Positions 38,967 to 47,572 of a DNA stretch of 64,000 nucleotides are shown one piece after another; position 1 is the first letter of the stretch, and the number at the start of each line of letters is the position of its first letter. The translations under genes were made by a program, and so were the position numbers. Below the pieces are notes generated by a model. The model had not been told where the DNA came from, searched no databases, and worked only from the letters and a program-made list of their open reading frames with translations. This stretch comes from Pantoea sp. At-9b (GTDB lineage: Bacteria > Pseudomonadota > Gammaproteobacteria > Enterobacterales > Enterobacteriaceae), in NCBI RefSeq assembly GCF_000175935.2, contig NC_014837.1, positions 1 to 64,000 of the forward strand, written 5' to 3'.

Positions 38967-39172
38967 ATCTGCATTCTTTCATTGAGTGACGTTGCGCCAG
39001 TAAAACCGTTAATAGATTTTACATGAGTTGTTAGGAATATTCCGATCACTGCTGACGCAGATGTACTTCTATTAGAGTTTTAAAATATTCAAAAAGCAAG
39101 CTAAGCCCCGATCAGGAAAGATATTCGGATTTTCCTTATGTGTCTATCGGGCGATTCTTAAATATAAATAAC

Positions 39173-39195
39173 GCGCTGGCAGCAGAGGCCAGCGC
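39173..39195 (-). terminator. Hairpin after EpsG-like gene
   Basis: GCGCTGGC (39173-39180) pairs with GCCAGCGC (39188-39195). Read on the minus strand, the hairpin lies just after the stop of the EpsG-like gene and is followed by an AT-rich GTTATTTATATTT stretch, so it may serve as its terminator. Confidence 0.55.
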
Positions 39196-39203
39196 ATGGT
39201 TGA

Positions 39204-40337
39204 TTAACGGAACAACTGGAAAGTCCGTGACACTTCGTAACCGGTTATCGACTGTTTGCTTGAAATAGTATTGTAATAAAGATAATAGAGCACCATTAAA
39301 ACCGTCACGCCGACTGCCAGCAATTTCATTACTTTTTTGGTTTCCCAGATGCACAGGGAAATAAGCACCGGTTCAACCTGCAACAGATAGTTTGCCAGGC
39401 GGCCACCCGAGGCGTAATCCTGCAATGCCATCCTTAAACCACTACCAATCGCAAAGGTAATAACCAGAATGTAGTAAAGGCGAAACTTCTCTTCGTCGAA
39501 ATTCTTAATCTTGTCACTCAGCAGCATAAAGCTAAAGATAAAGACGAAACCGATATTTTTCAGGTTGGACAGCGTGATGATACCTTGTTCCTGTGCGGAA
39601 TCCTGGTTGGCATAGCCCATTGCCCTGTCGCCCAATGAACCAATATGGCTGGAGATGAGCGAAATCAACGCCGAGCTGCCCATAAAGGCGAGCGGCAGAC
39701 TGGCGACCACGATAAGTATCGGAATGTACTTGTTTTTCTTTACGATCAAGGCCATCGGGATCAGCAGTGCAACAATACCCGTAGCATGGCTGATAAAAGA
39801 CAGGATGAAGGTGGTGATCATCCCCGGCCTACTTCTGCGAGCGAAATGATAGACAAAGCCCATCAGAAACGCTGAACACAAACCAAAGCGAATCTGGTTC
39901 ATATCTTTGTTGATAAATAAGTGTGCAGAATAAACGGCAAGGGCAACTAAAGGTAACGGTGTCAACTTACGGAAATAATGCGCGTTAACGCAGACCGCTA
40001 TCATAGTAAAGACGTAGATAAAGATATCGGGGTTAGCGGTAAATATTCTGGTGAAACCGGCAATGGCATAAATGGCCGGTTCATAGCGGAAGTTGATAAC
40101 GGCATTCCAGAATCCTTCGATAACAATTTGATCGATGAATTGAGAAAAGAACTGGCGATATTGAAAATCATCCAGACCCGTGCCAAGACCACGAATTCCG
40201 CCAAAGGTAAAAAGCACGACCACGGCAACAAAATAAAGATATAATCGGATTCGCGCTGTGTTTTCATCTTTACTAAGCATGACTTCAACTATTGCAATGA
40301 AGGTCAAACTCAAGCTTATGATCCAGTAAATTCCCAT
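39204..40337 (-). CDS. EpsG-family polysaccharide polymerase-like membrane protein
   Basis: A 377-residue membrane protein with about ten predicted segments. GGIRGLGTGLDDFQYRQFF near residue 50 and the KDMNQIRFGLCSAF segment are typical of EpsG/Wzy-like proteins that polymerise exopolysaccharide repeats. The ATG at 40337 is used; an in-frame GTG lies two codons earlier, and neither has a strong ribosome binding site. The gene is more A/T-rich than its flanks. No glycosyltransferases are adjacent, so it is an orphan polymerase. Confidence 0.72.
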   Translation of the reverse strand: MGIYWIISLSLTFIAIVEVMLSKDENTARIRLYLYFVAVVVLFTFGGIRGLGTGLDDFQYRQFFSQFIDQIVIEGFWNAVINFRYEPAIYAIAGFTRIFTANPDIFIYVFTMIAVCVNAHYFRKLTPLPLVALAVYSAHLFINKDMNQIRFGLCSAFLMGFVYHFARRSRPGMITTFILSFISHATGIVALLIPMALIVKKNKYIPILIVVASLPLAFMGSSALISLISSHIGSLGDRAMGYANQDSAQEQGIITLSNLKNIGFVFIFSFMLLSDKIKNFDEEKFRLYYILVITFAIGSGLRMALQDYASGGRLANYLLQVEPVLISLCIWETKKVMKLLAVGVTVLMVLYYLYYNTISSKQSITGYEVSRTFQLFR

Positions 40338-40605
40338 GGTCACAGATTCTTATAGTTTAAAATTTACTTATAACATAGGGTGTTGTTAACGTAAACATGA
40401 GAAAAGTCTAATTTTTTCTGGTCCGGTATTATATTGAGTGAAAAAGAGGATGATTATTTGCTACCTTTCTCTACAGGTTCGATTGGACTTATTATAATGT
40501 CAGGTTTTTCTTCTGGGGCAGGATTCTGATGCAGAATGTTGTGCCGTAGCGGCACTCACCATGAATGTTTATCATTGTTTTTACTCAGGATTTGGAGCCA
40601 GAGAG

Positions 40606-41526
40606 ATGAAGTCACCTTTTTTATCTGCATTGATTTTCCTGTTTTATCTTCCTTGTGCTTTTGCCAATAAGGAAATTCCTATCTGGCCAAATGAAGTGTC
40701 AGGAAATAATACAGTTATTAATTTTAGTAAAAATCCGGCAGATAATAATCGTGCTGTCACCAAAGTGGATTCTCCAGAAATGATTTATGTCCCGCCCACC
40801 GGAAAAAATAACCATTCGGCGGTGCTAATCATTCCCGGTGGTGGCTTTTCTTATATTATGCAGGATCTGGAAGGGTTGGATGTCGCAAAGGTTCTGAGTA
40901 AAAAAGGTTATTCCTCTTTTGTATTGCTTTATCGTATGCCGCGCGGCGGTTCTGAGGTTAATCGTAATAATGCTTTTGCTGATGTTCAGCGCGCTATGCG
41001 CCTGATTCGCGCCAGTGCGAGCCAATATCGTATTGCCCCGGACCAGATTGGGGTGATGGGCTTTTCCGCTGGTGCCTATCTGGCGGCAAACGTCAGTAAC
41101 GATCCCGATGCCTCCAATTATCCGCCACAAGATAACGCGGATAAGGTTCCCGCCCGTCCTGATTTTGCTGCGTTGATCTACCCGGTGGTGTCGCTGAAAG
41201 ACGGCATCACCCATAACGGCACGCGTGCAGCAATGTTTGGCAAAGATATTAGCGATGACATCAAACAACGTTTCTCGCAGGAAGACCGCGTAACAGCCAA
41301 TACGCCGCCCACTTTTCTTGCTCAGGCGCTCAATGATGGCACCGCTTCGCCGCAGAACGCACTGCGCATGTTTGAAGCTTTGCGTAAAAACAAGGTGGCG
41401 GTGGAGCTGCATCTGTTCCAACAGGGCGGCCATGGTTTCGGTATCGTGAAGAAACAGGATATTCCGGCAAAAAACTGGCCGACGCTGTTTAGTGACTGGC
41501 AGGCGAGTTTGGTGAAGCAACCCTAA
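40606..41526 (+). CDS. Secreted alpha/beta hydrolase (esterase type)
   Basis: A 306-residue protein with a signal peptide (SPFLSALIFLFYLPCAFA) and an alpha/beta hydrolase domain of the acetyl-xylan esterase/BD-FAE-like type. The oxyanion-hole PGGGF, the nucleophile elbow GFSAGAY and the late GGHGFGI histidine are visible. AGAG precedes the ATG at 40606; the frame is open upstream from 40561, but the signal peptide marks the true start. It lies beside acyltransferase and EpsG-type genes, so it may remove acetyl groups from a surface polysaccharide (inference). Confidence 0.8.
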   Translation: MKSPFLSALIFLFYLPCAFANKEIPIWPNEVSGNNTVINFSKNPADNNRAVTKVDSPEMIYVPPTGKNNHSAVLIIPGGGFSYIMQDLEGLDVAKVLSKKGYSSFVLLYRMPRGGSEVNRNNAFADVQRAMRLIRASASQYRIAPDQIGVMGFSAGAYLAANVSNDPDASNYPPQDNADKVPARPDFAALIYPVVSLKDGITHNGTRAAMFGKDISDDIKQRFSQEDRVTANTPPTFLAQALNDGTASPQNALRMFEALRKNKVAVELHLFQQGGHGFGIVKKQDIPAKNWPTLFSDWQASLVKQP

Positions 41527-41641
41527 CTCACCACCCGCCGGGGAAATTTGGCGAGTTATCGACATTGATTGGCCTGAAGCAGCAACATCGCCAGTTGCCG
41601 ACTTTTTATAATCCTCCTGACTGACCGCATCAGGAGGAATT

Positions 41642-42040
41642 ATGGATATCAACGTGGCCTTCATACATCAGTTGCTGCTCTGGATTGAAGCGAATATCGA
41701 GCAAAAACTGATTCTGGAAACTGTTGCTCAGCGGGCGGGGTATTCGCAGTGGCATCTGCAACGTTTGTTCCGTAGCTATACCGGCATTGCGCTGGGAAGC
41801 TATATTCGCGAAAGGAAGTTAACGGCATCGGTGATAGCGTTGTTAACCGACAACACTCCTCTGATGCATATTGCGTTGCAGTTTGGCTTTGATTCACAGC
41901 AGACCTACTGCCGCACCTTTCGCCGTATGTTTAACCTGCCGCCAGGTGCCTTCCGCCGTAAGTATCAGCACAGCCTGCCGCCTATTGATGGACCGGCTAG
42001 CCTGTTGATGCTGCGTCCGCATGGTCAGCCGCAGCCGTAA
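41642..42040 (+). CDS. Single-domain AraC-type regulator
   Basis: A 132-residue protein made almost entirely of two HTH motifs of the AraC/XylS family, like SoxS, MarA and the N-terminal half of Rob (WIEANIEQKLILETVAQRAG, LRRLFRSYTG-like LQRLFRSYTG, GFDSQQTYCRTFRR). There is no ligand domain, so its activity would depend on its amount. The start has AGGAGG a few bases upstream. Its last 44 bp overlap the convergent AraC gene. Confidence 0.87.
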   Translation: MDINVAFIHQLLLWIEANIEQKLILETVAQRAGYSQWHLQRLFRSYTGIALGSYIRERKLTASVIALLTDNTPLMHIALQFGFDSQQTYCRTFRRMFNLPPGAFRRKYQHSLPPIDGPASLLMLRPHGQPQP

Positions 42041-42845
42041 AATATTTGCCCGGTGTCGAGCCGAATGCATGACGAAACGCACTGATGTAGCTGCTGACAT
42101 TCTCGAATCCAACCTGCCAGGCGACCTGCTGCACGCTGTTGCCCGCCGCTAATCCCTCCAGCGATTTCAATAACCGCGAGGTCTGGCGATATTTTGTCAG
42201 GCTCATCCCTGTGGCGCTGGCCCAGTGGCGGCTCAGACTTCTGGGACTAAAACCTGCCCAGCGGGCTAACTCGGGGCCGGTTCGCATGTCAGATGGGCTG
42301 TCGATCAGCAGACGCGCGATCTGGAGCAACCGCGGATCTTCCGGCAAAGGCAGCGTGAGCGGCTGGACAGTCGCTTCATAGAGTTCATCAAGGAATACCT
42401 GCCCCAGCCGGTGATAACGTTCACTTCCCCATAACGCTGGTGTTAAGGTCGCCAGCCTTTCGGCAAGGAGTTCCAGCACTGCCGGGCAGGACATCAATAC
42501 CGGATGATCAGGCAATGGCGCGGCGAGAACTTCATCAATCAGCACCGTCCAACCCTGCACCTGACCCGGTCCTACAATCGCGTGTTCAAAATGTGGCGGA
42601 ACCCAACCGACTAAACGTGGTGGATTGGCGAAGATACCGGATGGCGTGTTAACCGTCATCAGCCCCTGTTTCAGGCAATACAGTTGTCCGGCGGCATGGC
42701 GATGTGTATGTCTCTCCCGAGCCAACTCTTTGGACAACGACACGGCAATCACCTTCGGCGCATTGGGTGCCAGCAACCGCTGAAGTAACTCATCTCTGCG
42801 CGGGTCACCAGCAAAAGGGATATTGTCGGATGGATTGATTAACAT
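41997..42845 (-). CDS. AraC-family regulator with cupin domain
   Basis: A 282-residue regulator with an N-terminal cupin-like sensor (RERHTHRHAAGQLYCLKQG) and a C-terminal AraC HTH (ELARWAGFSPRSLSRHWAS, VGFENVSSYISAFRHAFG). The ATG at 42845 with AGGAAA upstream is preferred. A longer open frame reaches 42902 but would run through the island att repeat at 42877-42899. It is the last chromosomal gene before the island. Ligand unknown. Confidence 0.83.
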   Translation of the reverse strand: MLINPSDNIPFAGDPRRDELLQRLLAPNAPKVIAVSLSKELARERHTHRHAAGQLYCLKQGLMTVNTPSGIFANPPRLVGWVPPHFEHAIVGPGQVQGWTVLIDEVLAAPLPDHPVLMSCPAVLELLAERLATLTPALWGSERYHRLGQVFLDELYEATVQPLTLPLPEDPRLLQIARLLIDSPSDMRTGPELARWAGFSPRSLSRHWASATGMSLTKYRQTSRLLKSLEGLAAGNSVQQVAWQVGFENVSSYISAFRHAFGSTPGKYFTAAADHADAASTG

Positions 42846-42876
42846 GCGTTTTCCTGAATGCCTGGCATGAGCAAGG

Positions 42877-42899
42877 TGGCGGAAGATCACAGGAGTCGA
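42877..42899. other. Distal attachment site of the selC island
   Basis: TGGCGGAAGATCACAGGAGT plus CGA exactly repeats the last 23 bp of selC (50040-50062) in the same orientation. It is the copy left at the far end of the island after tRNA-targeted integration, and it lies just upstream of the AraC-family gene. Confidence 0.9.
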
Positions 42900-43042
42900 C
42901 ATTACTAATTGAGCGTTGGATGTAATTTTAGAGGCAAGTCATGCAAGGAGGAATATCTCCCTAAAAATCATTTAATACCAGATATTAGTAATGGTATTAA
43001 CAATTTGTGAAAATTTAGGAATAAAAAACCATTTGCAATATG

Positions 43043-43819
43043 TCAACCATCATATTCAGTTTCTTGTAAAACTCCTTCTGCTGCTGGGCCTAAGTACCAT
43101 CGTATCGCTGAGAAAAAAGGAGATAGTCTATGTTCATTATCGGGTAAAAGATAAACATTAGATAGTTCTTTTAATCCATCTTGCAAGTTATTATCAGTAA
43201 ATAAAAGTAATTCATCCCTTATCTTACTTATTATTGCACTTCTAAAGCGTTTAATTTTATTCGAATTAAGGTTCAAATGTTCAATGGTATTATTAGCTCT
43301 ATCTATCTTTTCTACAGGACATTGACTTGATACCAAAATAGTACCACCTTCGGTGTACTGAAAGAGTGACGGAAAAGCAGGTATATCAACAGTTGGATCT
43401 AGAATGATTGCTGTCCAGTCATTGTTCGATTTTGGCACGTCACAATGAGTTTCTGGATTGCTATACCTTTCCTCTTTGTCTACTACATATGGTGTATTTC
43501 CTCCAGTGCAGCAACCAAATAAATTTGGCCAATGCAAAGCATAATTAATCCCATCATTTCTTGACTCATTTTTTTTGGGGTTTTCAGGAAAGAAATGTTC
43601 TACCCTAAAATCATCGAATCCAATCCCTTCCGCATCTTTGAGGTCGATCTCACAATAAAGGCAAAGTCCAAACTGTTGATTTTTAAGGTTATCAGTGACG
43701 GATTTAATTGCTTCAGGTCCAGCGTTCTGTCTGAAGCCCGTTTTCCAGCTACTAGTGGGATTCGCTAATTTATATTCAGATAAGAGTCTGGGTTCACTTC
43801 CTTTCTTTATTTTTTTCAT
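43043..43819 (-). CDS. ptuB: PtuB-like HNH endonuclease of the retron system
   Basis: A 258-residue HNH protein. Cys53 and Cys56 (CLYCE) form one zinc-knuckle half, RVEHFFP holds the catalytic His75, and WPNLFGCC provides Asn99 and Cys103/104. This is the retron-type putative HNH family found next to PtuA ATPases. The ATG overlaps the ATPase stop by one base (TAATG), so translation is coupled. In characterised type I-A retrons the PtuAB pair is the toxic effector held in check by msDNA, and PtuB has been linked to tRNA cleavage; activity here is inferred. Confidence 0.85.
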   Translation of the reverse strand: MKKIKKGSEPRLLSEYKLANPTSSWKTGFRQNAGPEAIKSVTDNLKNQQFGLCLYCEIDLKDAEGIGFDDFRVEHFFPENPKKNESRNDGINYALHWPNLFGCCTGGNTPYVVDKEERYSNPETHCDVPKSNNDWTAIILDPTVDIPAFPSLFQYTEGGTILVSSQCPVEKIDRANNTIEHLNLNSNKIKRFRSAIISKIRDELLLFTDNNLQDGLKELSNVYLLPDNEHRLSPFFSAIRWYLGPAAEGVLQETEYDG

Positions 43820-45462
43820 TAATTCTTCCCTCTTCTAAATTCGCGGAGCCTTACATCCATCTGGATTTTTTTCATAACTGGATCATGCTTACCTGCCCAT
43901 TCCTCCAGTTGGGTTTTTAATTCTTTCGCTTCATCTGTATCCCATAATTCGTTAACAACCAATTCCTGATATCGATTAAGCATTTTGACTTGTTCAATAT
44001 TTTCGGGACGAGATTTAACAAGAAATATATCCTCAAGAATCATATCTGATTCTGAACCAAGTGAAAACTCTGCCTCATCTATACTCAGCATTCCATTTTC
44101 GTCATTGCGTAGAATTTTAATACAATGATTGGGAACAGTTGATAAGACTTGTGGACTATGAGTTGTTAATATAAATTGGACGTTAGGAAATGTATCTCGT
44201 AAATTTCCAACAATTTCTTGTTGCCATTTAGGATGCAGATGTAAATCAATTTCATCAATTATCACCACGCCATAACCATTCAAAGCATCAATTCCCTTAT
44301 CGGGATTGAGCAGTATCAATCTCCGACTAATATCACTCACTAAAGAAAATAGAGCCTTTTCACCTTGAGAAAGATCTGTGGCTGAAATGGTTATGCCATT
44401 TTTATCGAGCAAAATTGAAACACTGGTTTTATCAACTTTCATCCTTATATTGTCAATATTCATAAACTTGTAAATAGCTTCTTTGACAATAGTAACAATA
44501 TTACTATCGGCAGTTTTCAGTGTTATTTGAAGTTCTTTTATTTCTGAACGAAGAGAATCTAGTTCATTTCGTATTTTTTCTGCTATTTGAGAGTTTTCTT
44601 TTGTTTCTTCTGCTAAAAAATTATATATATCAAAAGTAGTGTTATATTTAACTTCCAATGATCTAAGTGTGTTTTTAATATCATCTAGCTCGCCATTGTT
44701 TTGAGCGCCACAAAATAACATCCACTTTAGCAATTGCCCGAAATTCTTAGACTCTTCAAATGAAGAGTTATAGCCATCTAAATTACTAAAAGCGTAAATC
44801 TCGCTATTATTTTTTTGGTCATCTGATTTGATTTCTAATGCACGACTGACAGAATAGTGACAAAAAAGAGGAAGACAGGCTAAGCCTTGACTATTGCTAT
44901 TATGTGAGTAGTACATTTCAGCTAAGTTCTTAAACTCACTTAATGATCCTCTACTTTTACCTTTGCTATTTTTATTTTTGTATAGCTCTAGTGTAAATGT
45001 AGATTTTTCATCAAGAGATAACGTTGTTGTAATGGCACAATCTTTAGAGTCTTCAGCTTTATTTATTTCTATTAGATCAATTCCCTTCCCGTTGGCTCTA
45101 TTCCTAATACCATTTACTAGCCATGTTGAGGCCTTTACTAGAGACTCAATAATGGAGGTTTTGCCGCTGCCATTTACACCAACAAAAATATTTAAATGTG
45201 GATCAAAAGTGATCTTCTTGACGGTTTTTCTTATTCCTTTGTAATTTACTAATTCTAAAGTGGAAAAAAATGGCCTTTTTTCACGAAGGGCTTCATCTAT
45301 ACGGCTGTAATATTCAGATGCTTTCTGTTCATTAATATCAAGAGAATAGCGCCCTGTTTCAAGCCATTCTGCGACCTCAAACATATCGCCTAAATGTCCT
45401 TTATCTGCCCCTTCGATTTTTTCAGCTACAGTTCTGGTTGGTTTCCTTTTCTTTCCTTGCAT
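43819..45462 (-). CDS. ptuA: PtuA-like AAA ATPase of the retron system
   Basis: A 547-residue SMC/RecF-like ATPase. The N terminus (HLGDMFEVAEWLETGRYSL) looks like a short Sel1/TPR-type helical segment, as in retron PtuA proteins. Walker A GVNGSGKT is at 95-102, the ABC signature LSQGEKALFSL and Walker B VVIIDEIDLHLHP come later, with a coiled region between. The ATG at 45462 overlaps the reverse-transcriptase stop by one base, with GGAGG upstream. An in-frame ATG four codons earlier is less likely. It forms the effector with the HNH protein. Confidence 0.87.
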   Translation of the reverse strand: MQGKKRKPTRTVAEKIEGADKGHLGDMFEVAEWLETGRYSLDINEQKASEYYSRIDEALREKRPFFSTLELVNYKGIRKTVKKITFDPHLNIFVGVNGSGKTSIIESLVKASTWLVNGIRNRANGKGIDLIEINKAEDSKDCAITTTLSLDEKSTFTLELYKNKNSKGKSRGSLSEFKNLAEMYYSHNSNSQGLACLPLFCHYSVSRALEIKSDDQKNNSEIYAFSNLDGYNSSFEESKNFGQLLKWMLFCGAQNNGELDDIKNTLRSLEVKYNTTFDIYNFLAEETKENSQIAEKIRNELDSLRSEIKELQITLKTADSNIVTIVKEAIYKFMNIDNIRMKVDKTSVSILLDKNGITISATDLSQGEKALFSLVSDISRRLILLNPDKGIDALNGYGVVIIDEIDLHLHPKWQQEIVGNLRDTFPNVQFILTTHSPQVLSTVPNHCIKILRNDENGMLSIDEAEFSLGSESDMILEDIFLVKSRPENIEQVKMLNRYQELVVNELWDTDEAKELKTQLEEWAGKHDPVMKKIQMDVRLREFRRGKN

Positions 45463-46475
45463 TATTTCCTCCACTGGCCAGAAATTATCATATCAATTAA
45501 AGAAACTGAGTATTTTTTTTTCATTCTCTCAATAAATAAAGGTTCAATATGCTTTGAGAATGACAAAAGACCTTGTAGTTTATTTAATTCTGAATCAGTG
45601 CAATTACCTAATGAATATTTGTGGATCATTGCAGATATTATTCGTTTCCGTTCTCTCCCTAATGATAGACTATCATTGTTTGTAATTGTAATTCCTGCAA
45701 TATGTCGGTTATGTGCTTTTGATGAAAAACTAGTTTTAACTTCGTTAATCGTTATTTTTTTTCCAAACTCGCTTACAAGAACATATTGAATTAAATTTTG
45801 CATTTTGAATAAGACATCTTTGTGCGGAGTTGAGAAAAATAAGTCATCAGCATAGCGTGTATATTTTATTCCCAGGGGGGTGCATATAGAAGTAATTGTT
45901 TCATCAAAAGAAAACATTATGAAGTTAGATATTATTGGAGATGAAGGTGCACCAACACTTAAAATGAGATTTCCAGAGTTAATTTTCTTTGGACTCCAAA
46001 ATGCAGAACGACGAAGTAATGATTTATCCGATTCGTTTAATTGAATTTTATTTTTTTTAAGCTGTTCTTCAAAAAGACTGGCATCTATGCTATTAAAAAA
46101 ATCGGCGAGATCCATTCTTAAAAAATAAGAATTTTTTACATGTTGAAGCGCATTATCTTTAATACTGATATTTTTTCTATATGCATAAGCTGCATCATGC
46201 ACAGGTAATTTGTTAACTAAAAACTCAACTAGTCCCCTTTGAAACACTTTTAGCACTTTTGATGGATGCGCAATCGTGCGCTTACCACCATTTTTTTTAG
46301 GGATTGTATAAACTCTATACATTTTGGGGCCGGAGGTAATCACTTTTGCAAGTGACGCAATGAGCCACTTGTCCACATCCTGCTTGGTTACCTTTTGTGA
46401 TGCATTAGATAGCAGACTAAAGGCCTGTTCTGAAACTAAAGCGCTGGTTAGTAGATGTTGTCTTAGAGTTGTCAT
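45462..46475 (-). CDS. Retron reverse transcriptase
   Basis: A protein of 337 residues from the ATG at 46475 (347 from an ATG at 46505; neither has a strong ribosome binding site). Retron marks are the NALQH form of the NAXXH motif (108-112), the catalytic Asp in LRMDLADFF (Asp122), GAPSSP (176-181) and the YADD box (208-211). The VTG-type motif of region Y is varied to AGITIT. The enzyme primes from the msr branch G and makes the msDNA. The gene follows the msr-msd RNA on the same strand and overlaps the ATPase gene by one base, so the three proteins are one operon. Confidence 0.9.
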   Translation of the reverse strand: MTTLRQHLLTSALVSEQAFSLLSNASQKVTKQDVDKWLIASLAKVITSGPKMYRVYTIPKKNGGKRTIAHPSKVLKVFQRGLVEFLVNKLPVHDAAYAYRKNISIKDNALQHVKNSYFLRMDLADFFNSIDASLFEEQLKKNKIQLNESDKSLLRRSAFWSPKKINSGNLILSVGAPSSPIISNFIMFSFDETITSICTPLGIKYTRYADDLFFSTPHKDVLFKMQNLIQYVLVSEFGKKITINEVKTSFSSKAHNRHIAGITITNNDSLSLGRERKRIISAMIHKYSLGNCTDSELNKLQGLLSFSKHIEPLFIERMKKKYSVSLIDMIISGQWRK

Positions 46476-46522
46476 TTTATTGACTCTAAAATTTAAGCCC
46501 TTCATAAGAAGGGCATTGTTAC

Positions 46523-46672
46523 GCTCTTTACTAGAGGAAGCGAAAGTCTCGCGACCTAAGTGAGTTAACGAGCTTGGGTCGCGAGACTTTCGCAACCACA
46601 ATGTCGTTCAATAAGTTGGTGTCTGGCGAAGCGCCCGACAAGGCTTGTAAACCGAGCCATAAGCTAAAGAGC
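46523..46672 (-). ncRNA. Retron msr-msd RNA
   Basis: On the minus strand the RNA begins with GCTCTTTAGC (a1, 46672-46663), the usual TTAGC context of the branching G, then two msr stem-loops: GGCT..AGCC and TGTCgGGCGcttCGCCaGACA. The msd follows as a perfect 17-bp hairpin, GCGAAAGTCTCGCGACC at 46577-46593 and its complement at 46540-46556, with a 20-nt loop centred on GTTAAC. The closing a2 repeat TAAAGAGC is at 46530-46523. The a1/a2 pairing is 8 bp. The reverse transcriptase gene starts 48 bp downstream. Boundaries of the mature msDNA were not computed. Confidence 0.82.
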
Positions 46673-46945
46673 AATCTAAGCATATCAGCACGCTTCCCGG
46701 CCAGCAAGAAAGCCCATATTTTTAAAATTCGCAAATGCTGATGCTTTCGAGAGCTGATAGGGCACAACAATGAGACTATGCGTACCAAAAGTTACGCTCA
46801 ACAATTCTTAAGGTAATAAAGATGAATAAAATCATATGGATATTGATTCTTGGAATATTTTTATGAATATTTTGTTGTAAATAATGTGGTTGAGATTTAT
46901 TCTTCTAAATGACATTTCACAACAATAATTTTCTAGAGATCACAT

Positions 46946-47572
46946 ATGTCTTTGATTAATAAAGAAGAAGCTCACTCAGTCTGTCAACCTTACTACAACA
47001 CCCTGACTTCTGTTTTCGATAATGTTTGGAAAAACTGGCTTCAGAACGATGTTGCACGCCGCTTAGTTGATAAGCGTGTGCGTTCAGCTGTTCTTCGTAA
47101 TGATGCTTTATTTTTCCTCAAAAACAGTATTGAAACCTCTAATCTTGAAGGGATCAAATATGTAAAAATGCCATATCAGGTTGGTTTTCTCATTCAGGAT
47201 CGATACTTTGTGAGGATTAAGAAAGGTGACAAGAGCCTTCGTTCTTCCAACTACCCTACTCAAAGAGCTATAGATTTTCATAATCCTGAAATGGACATGT
47301 TTGGTGGGCTGGTTCGTTTAGAGTTACTTTACATACTTAGTGATGATGGCGTAGGAATTGATAAAATTGTTCTTACGCAGCGCAATGGCAAGTTTGTTGC
47401 TTGGGCAATTGATCTAACAGATGCAAATCTATACGAAATGCCTGTATCTGAGCTTGAATTTAACATACCCCAATCCCAGCCTGTTAAGACGGTTTCTCCA
47501 GCAAAAAGTGTTGTGAAGCCAAGACGGGCTAGAAAGGCAGAACCGAAGGTAGAAAATGGTCGCGGAGATTAA
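46946..47572 (+). CDS. Unknown protein paired with XRE-ImmA/IrrE gene
   Basis: A 208-residue protein with no family that I recognise. It has no membrane segment or signal peptide, and the last 40 residues are rich in Lys, Arg, Val and Pro (PRRARKAEPK). A weak AGAG precedes the ATG. It overlaps the next gene by 17 bp, so the two form a coupled pair, divergent from the retron across about 270 bp. In two-gene modules with ImmA/IrrE proteins, such partners are often the toxin or the regulated target; which role applies is unknown. Confidence 0.65.
   Translation: MSLINKEEAHSVCQPYYNTLTSVFDNVWKNWLQNDVARRLVDKRVRSAVLRNDALFFLKNSIETSNLEGIKYVKMPYQVGFLIQDRYFVRIKKGDKSLRSSNYPTQRAIDFHNPEMDMFGGLVRLELLYILSDDGVGIDKIVLTQRNGKFVAWAIDLTDANLYEMPVSELEFNIPQSQPVKTVSPAKSVVKPRRARKAEPKVENGRGD

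Noticed and set aside
42846..42902. Longer start for the AraC gene at 42902
   Set aside because: It would run through the island attachment repeat; the ATG at 42845 has AGGAAA upstream.
46476..46601. Extension of the reverse transcriptase start to 46601
   Set aside because: It would translate the msd hairpin; the downstream ATGs fit retron RT lengths.
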